Source of the DNA: an uncultured Collinsella sp.
GTDB taxonomy: Bacteria > Actinomycetota > Coriobacteriia > Coriobacteriales > Coriobacteriaceae
Assembly (NCBI GenBank): GCA_934630375.1
Contig: CAKTVQ010000013.1
Coordinates: 1-43,057 of the forward strand
Reading direction: 5' to 3'
DNA length: 43,057 nucleotides
This document shows, piece after piece, positions 1 to 9,964 of this stretch. The position numbers were made by a program, and so were the translations under genes. The notes beneath the pieces were generated by a model. It saw only the letters and a program-made list of their open reading frames with translations, was not told the DNA's origin and did not search any database. Position 1 is the first letter of the stretch, and every line of letters starts with the position of its first letter.

Positions 1-36
1 ATGCGCTTTAAGCCCAAGACCCGTAAGCTCATATAG
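1..36 (+). CDS. possible 3' end of an upstream gene (MreD position)
   Basis: The frame starting at base 1 runs to a TAG at 34-36 and reads as a basic tail (RFKPKTRKLI). The stop sits 13 bases before the PBP2 start, as expected for the last codons of the preceding gene in the same operon. In related operons this place is often taken by mreD, but eleven codons cannot prove it. A second frame is also open, to a TAG at 47-49, so even the frame is uncertain. Confidence 0.3.
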   Translation: MRFKPKTRKLI

Positions 37-49
37 GGGAGGCCCGTAG

Positions 50-2119
50 ATGTCTTCCCAGATGACGGTTATTATCGCCGGTATCGTGCTGGTTGTGGCC
101 ATCGTGGTCGCGCTGGTCATCATGCGTCGCGGCGATTCCCGTTTTACCTACGATACGCAGCATGGAACGGCCCCGCGCGCCACCGAGGGCGAGGGCAATA
201 CCGCGGCGACCGCCTTTAAGGGCCGCTTTTCCATCCTCACCACGGGTGTGGGCGCGATGTTTGCGGCGCTTGCCGTCAAGCTGTGGGGCATGCAGATGGT
301 CTCGTCGGACTATTACGAAAAGCAGGCTAATAGCAATCAGACGCGCACCGTTACCACACCCGCTGTGCGCGGCCGCATCCTCGACCGCAATGGCGTGGCG
401 CTTGTCCAGAACCGTCCCTCACTTGCTGTCGTGGCCTACCGCGACCTTGCCGAGGATGAGGTTCTGGTTCGCCATCTTGCCAATGTGCTCGGCATGCCCT
501 ACGTGGCGGTTCTGCGCAATATCCAGGACAATTCCGAGGGCGCCCAGAGCCTGCATACCATCGCGACGGACGTCCGTCGCTCCACGGTTGCCTATATTCA
601 GGAGCACGCCGGCGAGTTCCCGGGCGTCAAGATTGCCGAGCGTACCGAGCGCCAGTATCCATATGGCGAGACGGCATGCCATATCTTGGGCTATACCGGC
701 ACCATTACCTCCGAGCAGCTCGAGGCCCAGAATAAGAAAACCTCTGGCGATGATGATGCTTCTGCTGGCCGGATTACGTACCAGTCGGGCGATATCGTGG
801 GCCAGGCGGGTGTTGAGAGCTACTACGAAAACCTGCTGCAGGGTATTCGTGGCGAGCAGACCGTCAAGGTCGATGCCTCGGGCAATGTGACCGGTCAGGC
901 CGGCGCCGTGCCCGCCAAGGCCGGCTCCGACATTAAGCTCACGCTCGACCTTAAGATCCAACAGGCCTGTGAGACGGCGCTGGCGAGCGCCATCGAGCTT
1001 GCCAAGACCACTGGCTACAGCAATGCCGGCAACGGCGCTGTGGTGTGTCTCGATCCCAACAATGGCGAAATCCTGGGCATGGCGAGCCAGCCCAAGTTCG
1101 ATCCTTCCGTCTTTATCGGCGGCGTCTCAAATGACGTGTGGACCGAGCTTAATGATGACAAGGGTTCGCACCCGCTGCTCAACCGCGCCATTAGCGGACA
1201 GTACATGTCGGCCTCGACCATCAAGCCGCTTTCGGCACTGGCCGGTCTTGAGTTTGGAACCTACACGTCGGGGCAGACGACCAACTGCACGGGCTATTGG
1301 ACGGGTCTGGGCAAGTCGTGGGGTAAGTACTGCTGGCTGCATTCCGGCCACGGCACCATGACGCTGCAGTCGGGTATCGCCAACTCTTGCGACCCCGTCT
1401 TCTACGACATGGGCAAGGCGTTCTTTTATGACGAGCAACATCCTGAGGGCCTGCAGGAGGTCTTTCGTCGCTGGGGCCTAGGCAAGACCTGCGGTATTGA
1501 TCTGCCGAGTGAGGGCGCGGGCCGTATTCCCGATGCCGAGTGGAAAGAGTCGTACTTTACCGACGCCTCTGCCGAGGACCGCAAGTGGAATGCCGGCGAT
1601 ATGACCAACATTGCTATCGGCCAGGGCGACATTCTGGTGACGCCCCTGCAGATGGCGTGCGCTTATATGGGTCTTGCCAACGGCGGCAAACAGTACGTGC
1701 CTCACGTGTTTTTGTCTGCCGTGTCGCGCGATGGCGACGGCGATGCCTATAAATACAACGGCAAGGGCAAGAAGAAGCGCCTGGAGGCCAAGATCAACAG
1801 CGATTCGGATTTGACTCTTGTTCGCAACGGCATGCACGACGTGATTTACACGGCATCGACGTCCCTGGCGGCTCACTTTGGCACCCTGACGCCGCAGGTA
1901 TACGGCAAGTCGGGCACGGGCGAGAAAAGCGGCGAGGACGAATACGCGTGGTTCTGCGCCTATGCACCGGCCGATGATCCCAAGTATGTCATCGCTACTG
2001 TCCTGGAGCAGGGCGGCGGTGGCTCAGATACCGCCATGCATGTCGTGCGCGACGTGCTCGGCGTGATTTATGACGAGCCCGATACCTCTTCGGCCTCGGG
2101 CGATTCTTCGGTTCGATAG
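50..2119 (+). CDS. mrdA: penicillin-binding protein 2, elongasome transpeptidase
   Basis: Class B penicillin-binding protein (689 aa) that cross-links new peptidoglycan outside the membrane. The nucleophile motif is S389-T-I-K392, the second motif is S446-C-D448, and the third is K620-S-G followed by TGEK. The SxD form of motif 2 is typical of PBP2 and differs from the SxN of PBP3/FtsI; together with the rodA gene 10 bases downstream it points to the side-wall machine. The dimerisation (pedestal) domain lies at about residues 95-270 and contains RGRILDRNG. Two hydrophobic segments are visible, about 5-25 and 57-78, where most class B PBPs have one. The ATG follows GGGGAGG at 36-42 with good spacing. 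Function is near certain; the exact symbol (mrdA or pbpA) is a naming choice. Confidence 0.93.
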   Translation: MSSQMTVIIAGIVLVVAIVVALVIMRRGDSRFTYDTQHGTAPRATEGEGNTAATAFKGRFSILTTGVGAMFAALAVKLWGMQMVSSDYYEKQANSNQTRTVTTPAVRGRILDRNGVALVQNRPSLAVVAYRDLAEDEVLVRHLANVLGMPYVAVLRNIQDNSEGAQSLHTIATDVRRSTVAYIQEHAGEFPGVKIAERTERQYPYGETACHILGYTGTITSEQLEAQNKKTSGDDDASAGRITYQSGDIVGQAGVESYYENLLQGIRGEQTVKVDASGNVTGQAGAVPAKAGSDIKLTLDLKIQQACETALASAIELAKTTGYSNAGNGAVVCLDPNNGEILGMASQPKFDPSVFIGGVSNDVWTELNDDKGSHPLLNRAISGQYMSASTIKPLSALAGLEFGTYTSGQTTNCTGYWTGLGKSWGKYCWLHSGHGTMTLQSGIANSCDPVFYDMGKAFFYDEQHPEGLQEVFRRWGLGKTCGIDLPSEGAGRIPDAEWKESYFTDASAEDRKWNAGDMTNIAIGQGDILVTPLQMACAYMGLANGGKQYVPHVFLSAVSRDGDGDAYKYNGKGKKKRLEAKINSDSDLTLVRNGMHDVIYTASTSLAAHFGTLTPQVYGKSGTGEKSGEDEYAWFCAYAPADDPKYVIATVLEQGGGGSDTAMHVVRDVLGVIYDEPDTSSASGDSSVR

Positions 2120-2128
2120 GAGGTTGCG

Positions 2129-3355
2129 ATGGATTTTTCTCCGGCGGATCTGTTCCGTTCAACCAAGACCGGCTCTCGCAGCAGCCTGGACCGCGTCAAC
2201 AAGCAACTTTCGGCCTCGCGCGGCACGTTTCGCCAAAAGGTGCATATCGGTGTGCTGCTGGCTACCGTCGCGCTCGTTGCCTATGGCGCCATCATTATTT
2301 GGTCGGCGTCACAGTTTAAGGCCGACGCCTCATTCTCGCGCCACCTGCTGGGCATTGGCATTGGCGCGGTGCTTGCGGTGCTGGTGTGGCGTACCGACCT
2401 GCGCGGCATCTCCAACTTCTCGACGGCGTTGCTCGTCATCGACCTGATCGTGATCTTCTCGCCCAAGATTCCGGGTCTGTCCTATACAGGCGGTCTGGGC
2501 ATGACGGGCTGGATCAAGATTCCCGGTATCGGCTTGACATTCCAGCCGGTTGAGCTTGCCAAGCTCATCACCATCTTCTTTATTGCCACGCTTGGCTCGC
2601 AGTATAACGGTCGCATCGATACCGTTCGCGACTACGTCAAGCTCTGCGGCATGCTGTCCATTCCGTTTTTGGCCGTCGTTGCCATGGGCGACCTGGGCTC
2701 GGGCCTGGTCGTGCTGGTCTCGGGTGCCATCGTCATCTGCATGAGCGGTGCACGCCGCGAATGGGTGCTGTCGACCTTGGCCCTGCTCGTGGGCCTGGTG
2801 GCCCTCGTCCTGGCGCTCGATTCGGTCTTTGATTCGTTGCTCGGCCACGATGTGCTCATCAAGCAGTATCAGATGAACCGTCTGACGGTCTTTATCGACC
2901 CCGATAATGCCGATTCGGACGATGCCTACAACCTGCAGCAGTCGCTTATCGCCGTTGGCTCGGGCGGCTTCTTTGGTAAGGGCTTGGGCCATGCGACGCA
3001 GTCGGCCGGCGGCTTTCTGCCTGAGTTCCACACCGACTTCGTCTTCGCCTTCCTGTCCGAGACCTTTGGCTTTTGCGGTTCCTTTTTGCTCCTGTGCCTC
3101 TACGTGCTGTTGATCTTTTCGACGATTCGCGTCGCCTTTAAGTGTGAGTCACTGTTTTTGCGTCTTTCGTGTGTGGGCATCGTTGGCATGTGGGCGTTCC
3201 AGACCTTCGAAAACATCGGCATGTGCATCGGCATGATGCCGATTACCGGTATTCCGCTACCGTTTATTAGCTTCGGTTCGTCTTCGATGATGATTCAGCT
3301 GCTGACGGTGGGTATCGTACAATCCATATGGCGGCATCGTTCGGGCGCCGCGTAA
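2129..3355 (+). CDS. rodA: RodA/FtsW-family (SEDS) peptidoglycan glycosyltransferase
   Basis: A 408-residue polytopic membrane protein with about ten hydrophobic helices and the SEDS signatures GSGGFFGKG, a LPEFHTDFVFA loop and PLPFISFGSSS near the C-terminus. SEDS proteins polymerise lipid II into glycan strands and work with a partner class B PBP. The partner here is the PBP2 immediately upstream, so I call this RodA and not FtsW. The first 45 residues are hydrophilic and precede the first helix. An AGGAGG box overlaps the mrdA stop and is 5 bases from the ATG, so the two genes are tightly coupled in translation. Confidence 0.92.
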   Translation: MDFSPADLFRSTKTGSRSSLDRVNKQLSASRGTFRQKVHIGVLLATVALVAYGAIIIWSASQFKADASFSRHLLGIGIGAVLAVLVWRTDLRGISNFSTALLVIDLIVIFSPKIPGLSYTGGLGMTGWIKIPGIGLTFQPVELAKLITIFFIATLGSQYNGRIDTVRDYVKLCGMLSIPFLAVVAMGDLGSGLVVLVSGAIVICMSGARREWVLSTLALLVGLVALVLALDSVFDSLLGHDVLIKQYQMNRLTVFIDPDNADSDDAYNLQQSLIAVGSGGFFGKGLGHATQSAGGFLPEFHTDFVFAFLSETFGFCGSFLLLCLYVLLIFSTIRVAFKCESLFLRLSCVGIVGMWAFQTFENIGMCIGMMPITGIPLPFISFGSSSMMIQLLTVGIVQSIWRHRSGAA

Positions 3356-3373
3356 CCGCTGGAGGGGTTTGCT

Positions 3374-4303
3374 ATGAAAATTCCCGTAGATAAGCTGACC
3401 CGCGCTTTTAAGATGGGCGCGTCCGTTAAGAAGGATTCCGATACGCCGGTGCGCGTTTCGGTCTATCTGGATTCGTCCGCCTCGCGCTTTCTGGCCGAGA
3501 CGGTGCGTGACGCCTTTGTGCCGCAGACGACCTCGGGCATTGTGCGCGTCGAGCGTCTGGGGGAGGAGCGAATTGCTCCAAAGACCGATACCGATGTGGT
3601 GCTGGTGCTCTCGTGTGGTTCCGACCGCTTGGAGAGTGCCGTGCAGGAGCTCGTGATCGCCGGCGCGCCCGTGTGCGTGCTTGCCGAGTCTGCTGTGGAG
3701 GTGCCGTTTATCGAGGAGTCCACGCCCATGCTCGGCGTTGTCGCGGCAACCGATAAGACGTATCTGCTCGAGACGCTTGCCCGCTGGATTCTCGACCGCA
3801 CCGACAAGGAAACGGCTTTTGCGGCGAACTTTGCCTTCATGCGCATCGCGGCGGCCAATCGTATCATCACCTCGTGCGCGCTCACCAATATGGCGACCGG
3901 TGCGCTGGTGTTTTTGCCGGGCGCCGATTATCCCGTTATGGCGTTGGCGCAGGTGGGCATGCTCTTTGAGCTCGCTGCCGTCTTTGGACGCGGCATTAAG
4001 CCTGAGCGCGGCTACGAGGTCGCGGGCGTGCTTGCTGGCGGCCTTGTGATCCGCGCGGTCACTCGTGCGCTCGTCAAGCAGACGCCGCATATTGGGTTTG
4101 CCGTTAAGGCACTTACCGCCGCCGCGGGTACCTATGGCATGGGCCGCGCGCTCGTGTCGCTCTACGAGCGCGATGTGGACTACAGCCGTGCCAACGAGGT
4201 CGCTGCTGCCACGTTCTCGCGCGTTCGTGACCTGGTGACCACGGTCGCCGGTGCCACCCGTCCTATGAGTCCTTTCGAGGATGCATCCGATCTCGCTGCT
4301 TAG
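3374..4303 (+). CDS. DUF697-like membrane-associated protein without a GTPase P-loop
   Basis: A 309-residue protein I can place only partly. The C-terminal half (about 145-280) has long Ala-rich, weakly hydrophobic helices starting near AANFAFMRIAAANRII, including a LPGADYPVMALAQVGML stretch. This resembles the DUF697 domain normally attached to Era/YcjF-type GTPases. The N-terminal half (about 20-140) alternates short beta-strand and helix patterns (for example DVVLVLSCG and APVCVLAES), like a worn-down nucleotide-binding fold, but shows no GxxxxGK[ST] loop and no NKxD. It sits between rodA and the radical SAM gene with 18- and 9-base gaps, so it is co-transcribed with the shape genes. A role at the membrane is inferred; there is no direct evidence for a reaction. 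Start: ATG behind GGAGGGG. Confidence 0.75.
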   Translation: MKIPVDKLTRAFKMGASVKKDSDTPVRVSVYLDSSASRFLAETVRDAFVPQTTSGIVRVERLGEERIAPKTDTDVVLVLSCGSDRLESAVQELVIAGAPVCVLAESAVEVPFIEESTPMLGVVAATDKTYLLETLARWILDRTDKETAFAANFAFMRIAAANRIITSCALTNMATGALVFLPGADYPVMALAQVGMLFELAAVFGRGIKPERGYEVAGVLAGGLVIRAVTRALVKQTPHIGFAVKALTAAAGTYGMGRALVSLYERDVDYSRANEVAAATFSRVRDLVTTVAGATRPMSPFEDASDLAA

Positions 4304-4312
4304 GGGTTTCTT

Positions 4313-6190
4313 TTGCGCGTTCCATACCAAGACTGTTTTCATTTAATTGAGCCGCTGCTCGCCAAGGTCGAGAAGCCGAGTCGCTATATCGATCACGAGT
4401 GGGGCACGCTTTCCAAGGCCGATGCCGATTATCGTTGCTGCCTGATTTATCCGGATGTATACGAGGTCGGTCTGCCCAACCAGGGTATCGCCATCCTCTA
4501 CAACATCCTTAACCAGGCCGAGGGCATCTCCTGCGAGCGTGGCTATGTGCCGTGGCCTGATATGGGTGACGCCATGCGCGAGGCGGGTATTCCGCTTCTG
4601 TCGCTCGAAGGTGCTGCCCCCGTCGCATCGTTTGATATCGTCGGTCTGCATGTGCCGCACGAGATGGCGGTGACGAACTTCCTCGAGGCTCTCGACCTCG
4701 CTGGCATTCCGCTGTTAGCGGCCGACCGAGGCGAAGACGACCCCATCATCATTGCCGGTGGTCCTTCGGTGTACAACCCCGAGCCGTATGCGGCCTTCTT
4801 CGATGCCATCCTCATCGGCGAGGGTGAGGAATCGCTGCTCGAGACCTGCCAGCTGCATCGCCGCCTGCGTGACGAAGGAGTCCCGCGCGCGCAGATCGTT
4901 GAGCAGCTTGCATCCATTGCCGGCAACTACGTGCCGTCGCTCTATGAGGTTCGTCACGACGAGCCCTGCTCGCCGCATGGCTACACCGTGCCGCGTGAGG
5001 GCAAGGATGCTCCGACCGTGGTCTACAAGCGCGTCGTCGAGGATTTCGGCGCCACGAATCCGCTGTCGCAGTCGTGCGTACCCTATGCGCAGCTGGTCCA
5101 CGACCGCCTGTCTATCGAGATTCTGCGCGGCTGCGCCCGCGGCTGTCGTTTTTGCCAGGCCGGCATGACGTATCGCCCGGTGCGCGAGCGCTCGGCCGAC
5201 CAGATCGTCTCGTCGGTGATTCAGGGTCTGGAAAAGACCGGTTATGACGAGGTGTCGCTGACCTCGCTCTCTACGACCGACCACTCCTGCATTCGCGACG
5301 TGCTCGGCAGGCTCAACCGTCGCCTGGAGGATACGGGTATTCGCGTGTCTATTCCGTCGCAGCGCCTGGATTCGTTTGGCGTGGATATGGCCGAGTCGGT
5401 CGCCGGCGAAAAGAAAGGCGGCCTGACGTTCGCGCCCGAGGCCGGCAGCCAGCGCATGCGCGACATCATTAACAAGAACGTGACCGAGGAGGACCTGGAC
5501 CGTGCGGCCAAGGCGGCCTTCGAGGCCGGCTGGAACCGCATGAAGCTCTACTTTATGATGGGCCTTCCCGGCGAGCGCGACGAGGACATCGTGGCCATCG
5601 CCAATCTGGCCGATCATGTGCTGGAGCTCGGTCGTTCCGTGGTGCCCAAGGCTCGTCGCGGCTCGATCTCGGTGTCTATCTCGGTTTCGGTCTTTATCCC
5701 CAAGGCTGCCACGCCGTTCCAGTGGTGCCCGCAGCTCGACTACGACGACGTCAAGCGTCGCCAGAAGCTGCTTGTCACGAGTGTGCGCAACCGTGCCGTC
5801 CGCGTGCATTACCACGATGCCGAGACCTCGCTCATCGAGGCCGCGCTGTCCCGCGCCGGTCGTGACATGACGCCCGTCATCATCGATGCTTGGCGCGCTG
5901 GCTCTCGCTTTGACGCCTGGGTAGAGCATTTTTCGCTCGATAACTGGAAGGAGGCTGCCGCCAAAAACGGCATCGACCTCAATGAGCTCGTACACCTACC
6001 CTACGAGTTGGACTGGCGCCTACCGTGGGAGCATGTGAGCCCCGGCTGCACGCGCGGCTTCCTCGAGCGCGAGTACCGTCGCTCGCTCGAGGGTGTCACG
6101 ACTCCCGATTGCACCCGCACGTCGTGCACCGGCTGCGGAATCTGCCCCACGCTCCACGCCAAGAATGTATTGATGGGTGATCGCGCATGA
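4313..6190 (+). CDS. B12-binding-type radical SAM protein, TIGR03960 family
   Basis: A 625-residue protein. The N-terminal third resembles a cobalamin-binding-like domain (YPDVYEVGLPN, then IIIAGGPSVYNPEPYA and a GEGEE turn). The radical SAM core carries C274-x3-C278-x2-C281, the ligands of the cluster that cleaves S-adenosylmethionine. A separate Cys set near the C-terminus (C600, C605, C608, C611) resembles a ferredoxin-type site. The family is known mainly from its pairing with TIGR03936/DUF2344 beside rplU-rpmA-obgE, as here. The substrate is not established. The start is TTG at 4313, behind AGGGG at 4302-4306; no better ATG exists upstream of the conserved region. The last four bases overlap the next gene (ATGA), indicating coupled synthesis. 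Confidence 0.9.
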   Translation: MRVPYQDCFHLIEPLLAKVEKPSRYIDHEWGTLSKADADYRCCLIYPDVYEVGLPNQGIAILYNILNQAEGISCERGYVPWPDMGDAMREAGIPLLSLEGAAPVASFDIVGLHVPHEMAVTNFLEALDLAGIPLLAADRGEDDPIIIAGGPSVYNPEPYAAFFDAILIGEGEESLLETCQLHRRLRDEGVPRAQIVEQLASIAGNYVPSLYEVRHDEPCSPHGYTVPREGKDAPTVVYKRVVEDFGATNPLSQSCVPYAQLVHDRLSIEILRGCARGCRFCQAGMTYRPVRERSADQIVSSVIQGLEKTGYDEVSLTSLSTTDHSCIRDVLGRLNRRLEDTGIRVSIPSQRLDSFGVDMAESVAGEKKGGLTFAPEAGSQRMRDIINKNVTEEDLDRAAKAAFEAGWNRMKLYFMMGLPGERDEDIVAIANLADHVLELGRSVVPKARRGSISVSISVSVFIPKAATPFQWCPQLDYDDVKRRQKLLVTSVRNRAVRVHYHDAETSLIEAALSRAGRDMTPVIIDAWRAGSRFDAWVEHFSLDNWKEAAAKNGIDLNELVHLPYELDWRLPWEHVSPGCTRGFLEREYRRSLEGVTTPDCTRTSCTGCGICPTLHAKNVLMGDRA

Positions 6191-6999
6191 GTGAGCGCCT
6201 GACCGACAACCCCACACTCTTTAGGCTTCGTGTTCGCTATGGCAAGCGCGATCGCCTTAAGTATCTGGGTCATCTCGAAGTAATCCATACTATTGAGCGC
6301 ATCGTGCGTCGTGCGGGACTTCCCTATGCCGTCACGCAGGGCTTCTCTCCTCACATGCGCGTGGGCTTCTCTTCGGCGCTGCCGGTGGGTACGTCGTCGA
6401 CCTGCGAGTGGTATGACCTGTTTATGACCGAGTTCGTGGCGCTCGACGAGGCGTTTGGGCGCCTGGCTGCGGCGTCTCCGGCCGATCTGGCACCCATCGA
6501 GGCGGCGTACATCGACGTGCGCACGCCGGCGTTGACGGCGCAACTCACGCGTCTGTCGTATCGCATCGACCTGCACTTGGATCCCGAGGCGCCCGTAAGC
6601 GCCGACGAGGTGCGTCGTGCGATCGACACGCTGCGCGCGGACCATGGCATCGACTACGCGCGCGGCAAAAAGAGCAAGCGCTTGGATTTGGATCACACGC
6701 TCGTGGGCTATGAGCTCACGGCGGGGGAGCGCCCGGACCATTTGGTGCTCATGCTCGACACCCATGCCGACAACGAGGGCTCCATGCGTCCGGAAATTTT
6801 GCTTTCGGCTGCTGATGTTTTGTTGCAGGGCTTGACCCCGGGCGTCGATGCACCTATTGTTTCCACCGGTATGCAAGACCTCGTGACCATCTGCTCCTAC
6901 GATGTCGAGCGTCAGAATCAAGCATGCGAGGACGACGAGGGCCGACTCGTCAGCCCCATACCTGTGCGAACTTGTGGATTTGCTCCACATACTCGTTGA
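6187..6999 (+). CDS. radical SAM-linked protein, DUF2344 (TIGR03936)
   Basis: A 270-residue protein with the family hallmarks: KYLGHLEVIHTIERIVRRAG near residue 20, then QGFSPHMRVGFSSALPVG and an acidic aromatic stretch that follows. It has no Cys cluster of its own and is expected to act with the radical SAM protein encoded just upstream, whose stop it overlaps by four bases. In some bacteria the pair is fused or followed by ribonuclease G. Here rng is absent and the next gene is rplU. The chemistry is unknown. The last codon overlaps the -35 box of the rplU promoter, so the operon boundary lies inside this stop. Confidence 0.88.
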   Translation: MSERLTDNPTLFRLRVRYGKRDRLKYLGHLEVIHTIERIVRRAGLPYAVTQGFSPHMRVGFSSALPVGTSSTCEWYDLFMTEFVALDEAFGRLAAASPADLAPIEAAYIDVRTPALTAQLTRLSYRIDLHLDPEAPVSADEVRRAIDTLRADHGIDYARGKKSKRLDLDHTLVGYELTAGERPDHLVLMLDTHADNEGSMRPEILLSAADVLLQGLTPGVDAPIVSTGMQDLVTICSYDVERQNQACEDDEGRLVSPIPVRTCGFAPHTR

Positions 7000-7024
7000 C
7001 GGGGGTATTTTCGCCTGCTACTAT
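6996..7024 (+). promoter_or_regulatory. sigma-70-type promoter for rplU-rpmA
   Basis: TTGACG (6996-7001) and TACTAT (7019-7024) are separated by exactly 17 bases, and TGC directly before the -10 makes it an extended -10. The -35 overlaps the TGA stop of the DUF2344 gene. Transcription should start near 7031, giving a leader of about 36 bases to the L21 start. Confidence 0.75.
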
Positions 7025-7066
7025 ATTCGGCTGTTGCACTAACTGATGCATGAAGGGCAAGTAAAC

Positions 7067-7441
7067 ATGTACGCAATCGTTAACACGGGCGGCAAGCAGT
7101 ACAAGGTCGCCACCGACGATGTCATCACCGTCGAGAAGATCGAGGGCAATGAGGGCGACAAGGTCACCCTGCCGGTCATCTTCCTCAACGATGGTAAGAA
7201 GATCGTCACCGATCCCGACAAGCTGGCCAAGGCCAAGGTTACCGCTCAGATCGTTGAGCAGTTCAAGGGCGAGAAGCAGCTGGTCTTCAAGTTCCACAAG
7301 CGTAAGCGCTATCGTCGTCTGAAGGGTCACCGTCAGCAGCTCACCAAGCTGAAGATCGTGAAGGTCCAGGCTACGTCCCGCGCCAAGAAGGCTGTCAAGG
7401 CAGAGGCCGAGGCTGTTGCCGAGGCTCCCGTCGCCGAGTAG
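7067..7441 (+). CDS. rplU: 50S ribosomal protein L21
   Basis: L21 binds 23S rRNA in the large subunit. The protein begins MYAIVNTGGKQYKV, the universal L21 start, and contains the KRYRRLKGHRQQLTKLKI rRNA-binding C-terminal region. It is 124 aa, about 20 longer than usual because of an Ala/Glu-rich tail (AEAEAVAEAPVAE). An in-frame ATG at 7046 would add seven residues, but GAAGGG at 7052-7057 serves the 7067 ATG and the family start agrees. rpmA follows after 33 bases under the same promoter. Confidence 0.96.
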   Translation: MYAIVNTGGKQYKVATDDVITVEKIEGNEGDKVTLPVIFLNDGKKIVTDPDKLAKAKVTAQIVEQFKGEKQLVFKFHKRKRYRRLKGHRQQLTKLKIVKVQATSRAKKAVKAEAEAVAEAPVAE

Positions 7442-7474
7442 ATTACACTCGTAACGAAAGAGTAGGTATACACA

Positions 7475-7732
7475 ATGGCACACAAAAAAGGACTCGGTTC
7501 CTCCCGTAATGGCCGTGACTCCCGCGGTCAGCGCCTTGGCACGAAGCGCTATGCCGGCCAGACGGTAACCACGGGCACGATTCTCGTCCGTCAGCACGGC
7601 ACTCACATCCACCCGGGTGAGAACGTTGGCCGTGGTAAGGACGACACGCTGTTCGCGCTGGTCGACGGTACCGTTGAGTTCCACAAGGGTATCAAGCACA
7701 GGGTCAGCGTACGCCCGCTCGCGAACGCGTAA
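7475..7732 (+). CDS. rpmA: 50S ribosomal protein L27
   Basis: L27 (85 aa) reaches the peptidyl transferase centre with its N-terminus. The sequence starts [16 protein letters not shown], so it has no cleavable N-terminal extension of the Firmicutes type. Consistently, no Prp/YsxB protease gene lies between rplU and rpmA. The conserved [18 protein letters not shown] and [10 protein letters not shown] blocks are intact. A strong terminator follows 25 bases after the stop. Confidence 0.97.
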   Translation: MAHKKGLGSSRNGRDSRGQRLGTKRYAGQTVTTGTILVRQHGTHIHPGENVGRGKDDTLFALVDGTVEFHKGIKHRVSVRPLANA

Positions 7733-7757
7733 TTCACCCTTCATAGAGCACATATGT

Positions 7758-7800
7758 GGGAGGCACTTGAGTTTTAGGATTCAAGGGTCTCCCTCTTTTT
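7758..7800 (+). terminator. intrinsic terminator between rpmA and obgE
   Basis: The arms 7758-7770 and 7781-7793 form a 13-position stem (GGGAG with CTCCC, CTTGA with TCAAG, one G-T wobble and one A/G mismatch) around a 10-base loop. The U-tract TCTTTTT at 7794-7800 follows at once. The obgE ribosome binding site begins two bases later, so obgE depends on read-through or on a promoter I cannot see. Confidence 0.75.
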
Positions 7801-7804
7801 GTAG

Positions 7805-9283
<1,479 letters not shown>

Positions 9284-9286
9284 GCC

Positions 9287-9964
9287 ATGTCGCTGCGCGG
9301 TGGAATCGGTTTGCCCGAGCTGCCCATAAAAGAGGGCAAAGAGTTTCGGCTTGGCATTATGGGCGGCACATTCGACCCGATTCATTACGGGCACCTGGTG
9401 ACTGCCGAGCAGGCGCGCGAGTCGCTCGACTTGGACGCCGTGCTCTTTATGCCGGCGGGCTCTCCCGCCTTTAAGCTTGACAAGCCGGTGACGCCTGCCG
9501 AGGACCGTTATGCCATGACGGTCCTCGCCACCGCCGCGAACCCGGCCTTTTTGGCGAGCCGGTTCGAGATCGACCGTCCGGGCGTAACCTATACGGCCGA
9601 TACGCTTCATGCCCTTCGCGACTTTTACCCGCCGCTGGTAAAGCTCTACTTTATTACGGGCGCCGACGCGATTATCGATATTGTGACCTGGCATGATGCC
9701 GAGCAAATCGCTGAGCTTGCTACCTTTATTGCGGCGACGCGACCGGGTTTTGATATCGATACGGCGCGTGCCCGAATCAAAGAGTCGGGGCTGCCGTTCG
9801 ATGTGCGCTATATTCAGATTCCGGCGCTGGCGATCAGCTCGACGAACATTCGCAAGCGAGTTGCCCGCGGCATGAGCGTGCGCTATCTTACGAGCGAGTC
9901 TGTGCTCGGTTACATTCGCAAGCGCAGTTTGTATGTCGATCTGGGTCAAGAAGATTTTGAGTGA
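9287..9964 (+). CDS. nadD: nicotinate-nucleotide adenylyltransferase
   Basis: Transfers AMP from ATP to nicotinate mononucleotide, the penultimate step of NAD synthesis. The nucleotidyltransferase signature GGTFDPIHYGHL starts at residue 26, the substrate-recognition segment TGADAIIDIVTWHD follows near 125, and the ISSTNIRKR motif begins at I183. At 225 aa it is of normal length with about 20 extra N-terminal residues. GGAGGG inside the obgE end is the likely ribosome binding site. The stop shares one base with the yqeK start. Confidence 0.95.
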   Translation: MSLRGGIGLPELPIKEGKEFRLGIMGGTFDPIHYGHLVTAEQARESLDLDAVLFMPAGSPAFKLDKPVTPAEDRYAMTVLATAANPAFLASRFEIDRPGVTYTADTLHALRDFYPPLVKLYFITGADAIIDIVTWHDAEQIAELATFIAATRPGFDIDTARARIKESGLPFDVRYIQIPALAISSTNIRKRVARGMSVRYLTSESVLGYIRKRSLYVDLGQEDFE

